From Atopobium sp. (GTDB lineage: Bacteria > Actinomycetota > Coriobacteriia > Coriobacteriales > Atopobiaceae): a stretch of 26,656 nucleotides of DNA. Both the position numbers and the translations under genes were made by a program. Position 1 is the first letter of the stretch. The number at the start of each line of letters is the position of its first letter. Under the pieces are notes generated by a model. The model was not told where the DNA came from and did no database searches. It worked only from the letters and a program-made list of their open reading frames with translations. The stretch spans positions 1 to 26,656 of the forward strand of contig JABZHP010000012.1 of the NCBI GenBank assembly GCA_015258785.1. The letters are read 5' to 3'. This document shows positions 15,695 through 20,324 of the stretch, piece after piece.

Positions 15695-15776
15695 TGACAA
15701 GTACCTCTTGTCAAAGGTTTGGCGAGAGCTTCTCGCCGAAGACAACTCATGTTGCGTATGACGAGAAACTCCCGCC
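15695..15776 (-). repeat. Cluster of four hairpins between EIIB and EIIC
   Basis: In transcript order: GGCGGGA-GTT-TCTCGTC (15776-15760), CAAC-ATGA-GTTG, GGCGAGA-AGC-TCTCGCC (15737-15721) and TGACAAG-AGGTA-CTTGTCA (15713-15695). The first and third are 17 nt variants of one another. None has a T-tract, so they are not ordinary terminators. They fill half of the 162 bp spacer. Confidence 0.6.
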
Positions 15777-15796
15777 AAAAAGATACAAAGGGGGGC

Positions 15797-16096
15797 TTAT
15801 ACGTTGTGCTCTGCAAGCCAAGCGGTGAGCTTTTCCTTCATCTCTGCCTTGTCGACAATGTTGGTAATACCAACTGCAGAAGGAACGCGATCGTCAGCAT
15901 TGAGCTCATCGGTGAGGTCAGACATGGTGATAACAAGATCGCCATTGAAACCAATCAGGGAATCAAGATTACCGTGCTCAGTCTCGATTGGAAGATCATT
16001 CTCTTTGATGACCTGGTCAATCTTGATCTTGAGCATCATGGAAGAACCCATACCTGCACGGCAGCAAACCAGTGCGTGGAACTTCTTATCAGCCAT
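15797..16096 (-). CDS. PTS EIIB, ascorbate/galactitol-type
   Basis: The 99-residue cytoplasmic phosphocarrier that accepts phosphate from EIIA and passes it to the sugar in EIIC. The active-site loop CRAGMGSSMMLKIK starts with the phospho-cysteine Cys12, as in UlaB (C-x-x-G-M-G-S-S); an extra Cys11 precedes it. Length and Rossmann-like alternation fit the family. The start codon overlaps the EIIA stop codon by one base (TAATG), so the two are translationally coupled. A structured 162 bp spacer follows before the EIIC gene. Confidence 0.93.
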   Translation of the reverse strand: MADKKFHALVCCRAGMGSSMMLKIKIDQVIKENDLPIETEHGNLDSLIGFNGDLVITMSDLTDELNADDRVPSAVGITNIVDKAEMKEKLTAWLAEHNV

Positions 16097-16551
16097 TACA
16101 ACCTACCTTCCTTTGTGTGGACAAGATCCACAACATCTTTTGGTGACTGAGCTTTTTCAAGCTGAGCAAAGAAATCAGGATCGCTCAGCAATTCAACAAG
16201 AGACTGAAGGGCACTAAGGTGGCCTTCACTATCTTTTGCTGCAAGTGGGAAAAGAAACTTAACTGGATCGTTGTCTTTGCTGCCAAACTCAACGGAATCC
16301 TTAAGCACGGTAATGCCTACTGCAGGCTCAAGTGCGCCGGACTCAGGACGTGCGTGAGGAAGAGCAACATGCTCGGTAATAACAATATAAGGGCCAAGTT
16401 CGTTGACACCTTTAATGATGTCATCAACATAGCCCTCAGTTACTTTTTTGTTATCGACGAGTGGTTGCGCAGACTTTCTAATTGCATCTTCCCAGTTAGA
16501 AGCTACAACATTGAGCTGCACCAAGTCTTCGGTAAGGAGATCACTTAACAC
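16096..16551 (-). CDS. PTS EIIA, fructose/mannitol-type fold (UlaC-like)
   Basis: The cytoplasmic phosphocarrier that takes phosphate from HPr. The active histidine lies in HVALPHARPE (His66 in this numbering), with the usual GxGxxxPH-like surroundings (GPYIVITEHVALPHA). The GTG start at 16551 has AGGTGG about five bases upstream and gives MLSDLLTEDLV, the expected beginning, and 151 residues, the usual length for UlaC-type EIIA. A longer frame from the ATG at 16635 adds 28 residues unlike the family and has no clear ribosome binding site. It is the first gene of the operon, with a leader of about 200 nt if the promoter at 16766-16794 is used. Confidence 0.92.
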   Translation of the reverse strand: MLSDLLTEDLVQLNVVASNWEDAIRKSAQPLVDNKKVTEGYVDDIIKGVNELGPYIVITEHVALPHARPESGALEPAVGITVLKDSVEFGSKDNDPVKFLFPLAAKDSEGHLSALQSLVELLSDPDFFAQLEKAQSPKDVVDLVHTKEGRL

Positions 16552-16765
16552 AGCACCACCTTGCCTTTCTCTTAATGAGACACATTGGCCCAAAGCCGCC
16601 TCATGACAAGTCTTAATAACTTGATAATATGCCATGAAACGTTCTTAACTTCAATCAATTTTACTCAAACAGTAATCAAAGTTGTTCATATTTTTTCAGC
16701 GTATCTTTTGTCCAAGTAGCTATACAAATGTTCATGTTTTTATGAACGTAATTGAAGCGCCTTCT

Positions 16766-16794
16766 ATTATCCCATGTAAAGTTTATATGTTAAA
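16766..16794 (-). promoter_or_regulatory. Predicted promoter of the PTS operon
   Basis: On the minus strand, TTTAAC (16789-16794), a 17 bp spacer and GATAAT (16766-16771). Transcription would begin near 16759, immediately before the inverted repeat at 16730-16747. The surrounding 380 bp spacer is very AT-rich and holds no gene. Confidence 0.5.
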
Positions 16795-16849
16795 TTTTTT
16801 ATAATCTAAAACATTCATATATATTTACACTATTATTTTCCGAAATATC

Positions 16850-16878
16850 TTGATATCCTTCTTCTGATGTTCTATTTT
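16850..16878 (+). promoter_or_regulatory. Predicted promoter of the DeoR-family gene
   Basis: TTGATA (16850-16855), a 17 bp spacer and TATTTT (16873-16878). The start site would fall near 16885, inside the inverted repeat 16884-16897, which suggests self-repression. Confidence 0.45.
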
Positions 16879-16931
16879 ATTGATGAATGAACATTCAAAG
16901 AAAAAATGTTGCTCATAAAGGGAGGGCATTT

Positions 16932-17714
16932 ATGAAAAGGAGTAAGGCTTACGTAGATTCACGTCGCGAGGCAATTACTGAGCTGCTAGAAAAAGAGGGA
17001 CAAGCAAGTGTTTTAGAGCTTGCTGATCACTTTGAGGTCTCTTCTTTGACTATCAGACGTGACCTGGACTTTCTTGAGAAGCGCGGCATCCTGACTCGTC
17101 AGTATGGCATTGCTACCCTGCTTAATCCTTATGGTCGTCCTTCTGGCTCAAGGCAGATTCGCTCTAACAAAGCAATTGCTCGCGAAGCCGCTCGCTACGT
17201 TGAAGATGGCGATTGCATCTTCATCAACACCAGCTCCGTTGCTCTTGGGATGCTTGAGTGGATTGATGCTCACGACGTAACCGTTGTTACAAACAACGGC
17301 AAGGCACTGTTGCTTGAGGACATCCACGATCTTTCTATCATCCTTACTGGTGGTGACATCCGTCCTCCACGCGCTTCCATGACTGGTGATACCGCTCTTG
17401 AGTGCATCCAGCACATTACTGCTGCTAAATGCTTCTTGGGCTGCACGGGTTTCTCGGGAGAATTTGGTCTTACTTCTGCAACATCCCCTGAGCCAGCAAT
17501 TAACGCTCAGATGCTCAAGCGCTCTAGAAAGCACTATGTTGTCGCAGATTCTTCTAAGCTAGGCACTACTTCTAACTTCCAGTTTGGTTCTGCAGAAGAC
17601 ATTGATCTGCTCATTACTGATACAGGTGCAACTGACGAGCAAATAAGTGAGCTCAAAGCTGCAGGCCTTAAGGATGTTGTCTGCGTCACTCCTTCTATTC
17701 TTCCTGCTAAGTAA
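16932..17714 (+). CDS. DeoR-family transcriptional repressor of the PTS locus
   Basis: About 260 residues. An N-terminal winged helix-turn-helix (ASVLELADHFEVSSLTIRRDLDFLEKRGILTRQYG, about residues 25-59) is followed by the DeoR-type sugar-phosphate-sensing domain, with NTSSVALGML, VTNNGKALL, LTGGDIR and VADSSKLG in the expected order. Family members usually repress a neighbouring sugar operon until a phosphorylated intermediate binds. The ATG at 16932 is chosen because GGGAGG lies a few bases upstream; an ATG at 16887 adds 15 unlike residues. It diverges from the PTS operon across a 380 bp spacer that carries repeated TTCAT-type motifs, and it is the only plus-strand gene clearly supported in the window. 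The inducer is unknown. Confidence 0.94.
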   Translation: MKRSKAYVDSRREAITELLEKEGQASVLELADHFEVSSLTIRRDLDFLEKRGILTRQYGIATLLNPYGRPSGSRQIRSNKAIAREAARYVEDGDCIFINTSSVALGMLEWIDAHDVTVVTNNGKALLLEDIHDLSIILTGGDIRPPRASMTGDTALECIQHITAAKCFLGCTGFSGEFGLTSATSPEPAINAQMLKRSRKHYVVADSSKLGTTSNFQFGSAEDIDLLITDTGATDEQISELKAAGLKDVVCVTPSILPAK

Positions 17715-17747
17715 GACTTGTGCTTCATCATTTATTAAGCGAACACA

Positions 17748-17776
17748 AAATGGCGGCCTTTTACAGGCCGCCATTT
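17748..17776 (+). terminator. Terminator of the DeoR-family gene
   Basis: Perfect 11 bp stem AAATGGCGGCC / GGCCGCCATTT with a 7 nt loop, followed by a short T-rich run (TTTCTT overlaps the stem end). It lies 33 bp after the stop codon. Its right arm merges into the repeat at 17771. Confidence 0.7.
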
Positions 17777-17805
17777 CTTGGACACGAGAAATAGGAGTCA
17801 GTTCA
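17771..17805. repeat. Left copy of a 35 bp inverted repeat
   Basis: Inverted relative to 18176-18210, with three mismatches in 35 bp. Both share the perfect 22 bp stretch around ATTTCT-CGTGTCCA-AGAAAT (read here in the opposite sense). The outer ends are 440 bp apart. TTACAGGCCGCC just outside it (17761) recurs as TTACAGGTCGCC at 18222. Confidence 0.8.
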
Positions 17806-17940
17806 AAACACACCTAAGTCGGATAATCTGTTAAAAAGACGTATACATGACGCAGAAAATACCTCAATCATGCAGATTATCGTCATTAGATGTGTAAAAT
17901 GCCCGCATCTGAGCAGAATATCCGACTTAGGTGTGTTCTG
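17804..17940. mobile_element. MITE-like 137 bp element with 27 bp terminal inverted repeats
   Basis: Ends 17804-17830 and 17914-17940 are inverted repeats: the inner 23 bp differ at one base, and extending outward to 27 bp adds a second. The shared core is CACACCTAAGTCGGATA. An extra inner CAGATTATC also pairs with GATAATCTG of the left end. The interior codes for nothing and no clear target-site duplication was found. A non-autonomous element or an IS relic is the simplest reading; a structured regulatory RNA is an alternative. Confidence 0.6.
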
Positions 17941-18174
17941 TAGATACTAAATTTATCGATAGTTAAATTTCTTATATAAGTCTATTCATGTTTAAGCATA
18001 TTAGATGAAGTTTATGCATAGAGATGCATATCAGGTAGTGTGACCGCCTAGCTGCCTAGCTATCTTGATTAGGAATATGTCGATTCTTCAGCGAGGCTTA
18101 ACAAAGCTGCTCTATTTTGTGGGCCAGGCCTAAAATCCGACGCTAACACGCTGCAGAATCATAATCACCCGCAT
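17941..18174. other. Gene-free AT-rich stretch between repeats
   Basis: No supportable gene. It contains a small palindrome (TATGCAT-AGAG-ATGCATA) and a tandem GCCTAGCT GCCTAGCT. A second, poorer match to the MITE end (CCTAAAATCCGAC near 18129) suggests older decayed copies. An 18-codon frame at 18077-18133 is too short and poorly supported to call. Confidence 0.5.
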
Positions 18175-18222
18175 ATGAACTGCCTTCCATTTCTCGTGTC
18201 CAAGAAATGGAAGGCAGTTCAT
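18175..18222. repeat. Perfect 20 bp-arm hairpin (right copy of the 35 bp repeat)
   Basis: Arms 18175-18194 and 18203-18222 are perfect reverse complements (ATGAACTGCCTTCCATTTCT) around the 8 nt loop CGTGTCCA. There is no adjacent T-tract on either strand, so it does not fit an intrinsic terminator. Positions 18176-18210 match 17771-17805 in inverse orientation. Confidence 0.85.
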
Positions 18223-18314
18223 TACAGGTCGCCTTTTTACGTGCAATCGCATCCAGCTACACGCACCCACCGAAGTTCAACAGGACCATCTGTCAAGCAA
18301 CTTGCTGACCAAAC

Positions 18315-18334
18315 AGCGATTAGCAGCGATTAGC
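18315..18334. repeat. 10 bp tandem duplication across the YitT stop codon
   Basis: AGCGATTAGC occurs twice in succession (18315-18324, 18325-18334), and the YitT-family stop codon (18330-18332, minus strand) is inside the second copy. Confidence 0.9.
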
Positions 18335-19211
18335 TTTCCAAAGCCTCAAATGACTTAAAGCCTTCGCCGATTGCCTCGTGGACCTCTGAAACAAATACCA
18401 GTGCATCAGGGTCAATCTCGGAAACGATAACTTTCAGCTGAACAACCTCCGTACGACCAAGAACGCACATCAAAACAGGCTTGTGCGCACCACTCCACAG
18501 TCCGCGCGCCTGAAGCTCCGTGCAGCCACGATTAAGGTTATAGAGAATCTCGTGAGCGATGGCATCGTGCTCAGAAGAAATAATATAAACGCAACGCTCG
18601 GACCTTGGTCCGTCGATGACAAAGTCGATCATTTTTCCTGTGACAAAGATTGCCAAGCTAGAATACAGACCGTTTTCTAACGAGAAGACCGGAATAGCCG
18701 CAATAATAATGAGAATGTCTACAATAATGATTGCAGTGCCTGATGGAATACCAAAGCGCTTGGAAACCGCCTGAGCAATGATGTCTGTACCACCGGTATT
18801 TCCACCCGCTCTAAATACAAGGCCAAGACCAAAACCACAGATAATACTGCCCCACAAAGCAGCAAGCATAAGATCATTGGCGCCAAGAGCTGGTAAAAAA
18901 GGTGCAAATAAATCGACAAAAATGCTGGAAATTAAGAAGCCTACAACGCTCTTGAGCAAATATTTTCTATTGCCGCTTTTTGCAACAAAAGCCATCAAAA
19001 TGATATTCATAGCGATTGTTTGCATACCAACTGGCAAATCAAAACCAAAAGGCAATGCAACAGCTCTAATAATCGTTGCAAAACCAGTAATACCACCAGC
19101 CGCAAGTCCGTTAGGAACTTCAAATACATCAAGGCCAACTGCAAAAATTGCACAGCCAAGGACGATAAAGAACGAATCTTTAAAGGTCTTTTGCCAAGTA
19201 GATTTTTGCAC
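18330..19211 (-). CDS. YitT-family (DUF161/DUF2179) membrane protein
   Basis: 293 residues. Five or so membrane helices form the YitT domain (DVFEVPNGLAAGGITGFATI and FRAGGNTGGTDIIAQAVSKRFGI are characteristic). A soluble DUF2179 domain of about 80 residues follows (IDGPRSERCVYIISSEHDAIAHEI ... LMCVLGRTEVVQLKVIVSEIDPDALV). Function of the family is not established. The start is a GTG at 19211, one base after the prfB stop codon, with GGAAAGGA overlapping the prfB end; a longer frame to 19265 would overlap prfB for no reason. It is the last gene of the secA-prfB run. Its stop codon lies in a 10 bp tandem duplication, and a repeat-rich 615 bp spacer follows. Confidence 0.92.
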   Translation of the reverse strand: MQKSTWQKTFKDSFFIVLGCAIFAVGLDVFEVPNGLAAGGITGFATIIRAVALPFGFDLPVGMQTIAMNIILMAFVAKSGNRKYLLKSVVGFLISSIFVDLFAPFLPALGANDLMLAALWGSIICGFGLGLVFRAGGNTGGTDIIAQAVSKRFGIPSGTAIIIVDILIIIAAIPVFSLENGLYSSLAIFVTGKMIDFVIDGPRSERCVYIISSEHDAIAHEILYNLNRGCTELQARGLWSGAHKPVLMCVLGRTEVVQLKVIVSEIDPDALVFVSEVHEAIGEGFKSFEALES

Positions 19212-19212
19212 A

Positions 19213-20322
19213 CTAATCCTTTCCGCCAACAACCCAGCGATGGTAAGCAATAATGAACTGATCAAGATCGCCGTCTGAAAGAACGGACTCTACGTTTCCT
19301 GTTTCTGCACCTGTTCTTAAGTCCTTAATGAGCTGATAAGGATAAAGAACATAACTCCTAATTTGATTGCCAAACGAGATTTCTCTCTTTGGACCGCGAA
19401 GCTCATCCAGCTCAGCTTCGCGTTTCTCCTTTTCAATCTCATACAAACGACTGCGCAAGATATTCATTGCCGCAGCTTTGTTCTGAAGCTGGCTGCGTTC
19501 GTTTTGGCAGGTTACTACCGTTCCTGTTGGAATATGTGTAATACGAACTGCCGAGTCTGTAGTGTTAACTCCCTGGCCTCCTGGACCAGATGCATGATAG
19601 ACATCAATACGCAGGTCATTGGGGTCAATAGCAACTTCAATATCTTCAGGAAGAACGGGTAAAACTTCTACACCAGCAAATGACGTCTGCCTGCGTTTCT
19701 TATCGTCAGTAGGAGAAATTCTTACCAGACGATGCACGCCCTGTTCTGCACGAAGCATGCCGTAAGCATTTTTGCCACTTACCGTAAAGGTTGCGCGGTC
19801 AAGACCAATAACCTCTGCAACAGGAGCGTCGTTGATATCAACTTTCCAACCACGGCGATCGCAATATTTGAGATACATGCGAAAAAGCATCTCGCACCAG
19901 TCTTGAGCCTCAAGGCCTCCCTGACCAGGCTTAATAGTAACAATTGCATCACCATGATCAAGTTCATCAGTAAACCAGCTTGAAAGCTCAAGCTCCGACA
20001 AGTCTTTTTCAAGAGATGTCGCAAGCGCTTGAGATTCGTCGAGTGATGCTTGGTCTCCAAGCTCTGTTCCAAGCTCAAAAGCGGCCTCAGCATCACCGAG
20101 TTTCTCTTTAGCTCTATCAATACCAGCAACATCATCGCGAAGTGATGCTAGTTGAGTCATTATTTTTTGCGCAGCTTCAGCGTCGTCCCAAAAATTGGGA
20201 CGAGCAATTTCTGCCTCAAGTTCTGAAATTTGCTGACGCTTCTCAGTGAGGTGAAGATATCCTTCTACCTCAGAGAGACGCTCCGCTAAAGCTTGGAGCG
20301 AAACAACCTCTGTATCAGCCAT
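19213..20322 (-). CDS. prfB: Peptide chain release factor 2 (SPT variant, no frameshift)
   Basis: RF2, which releases finished peptides at UGA and UAA. 369 residues, with the peptidyl-tRNA hydrolysis motif GGQ (248-250, in SGPGGQGVN) and the usual coiled-coil N-terminus. Two oddities are visible. First, the reading frame is continuous: where E. coli has CTT TGA C, this gene reads GAAGGATATCTTCACCTC, so the autoregulatory +1 frameshift is absent. Second, the stop-codon-reading tripeptide, SPF in known RF2, is SPT here (203-205, in LVRISPTDDKKRRQTSFA; codons TCT CCT ACT). RF1 has PxT at this place, but the rest clearly matches RF2. The start codon lies 2 nt after the secA stop codon. Confidence 0.96.
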   Translation of the reverse strand: MADTEVVSLQALAERLSEVEGYLHLTEKRQQISELEAEIARPNFWDDAEAAQKIMTQLASLRDDVAGIDRAKEKLGDAEAAFELGTELGDQASLDESQALATSLEKDLSELELSSWFTDELDHGDAIVTIKPGQGGLEAQDWCEMLFRMYLKYCDRRGWKVDINDAPVAEVIGLDRATFTVSGKNAYGMLRAEQGVHRLVRISPTDDKKRRQTSFAGVEVLPVLPEDIEVAIDPNDLRIDVYHASGPGGQGVNTTDSAVRITHIPTGTVVTCQNERSQLQNKAAAMNILRSRLYEIEKEKREAELDELRGPKREISFGNQIRSYVLYPYQLIKDLRTGAETGNVESVLSDGDLDQFIIAYHRWVVGGKD

Positions 20323-20324
20323 TC

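Larger units (their letters stand above)
16682..16897. promoter_or_regulatory. Repeated TGTTCAT/ATGAACA sites (putative DeoR operators)
   Basis: Copies in the divergent spacer: TTGTTCAT (16682-16689); the inverted pair GTTCAT-6 bp-ATGAAC (16730-16747); ACATTCAT (16811-16818); and ATGAACA (16887-16893) inside the inverted repeat TGAATG-AA-CATTCA (16884-16897). The second lies 12-29 bp after the predicted EIIA start site and the last lies at the predicted regulator start site, both classic repressor positions. Confidence 0.5.

Noticed and set aside
14327..16551. Assignment of the PTS as an L-ascorbate system
   Set aside because: Only the transporter family matches; UlaG lactonase and the UlaD/E/F enzymes are absent.
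18077..18133. 18-codon frame in the repeat-rich spacer (MSILQRGLTKLLYFVGQA)
   Set aside because: Too short, AGGA only two or three bases from the ATG, and set in a region of decayed repeats; no support for translation.
17748..18222. CRISPR array or complete insertion sequence
   Set aside because: The repeats are inverted pairs with no regular direct spacing, and no transposase or cas gene is near.
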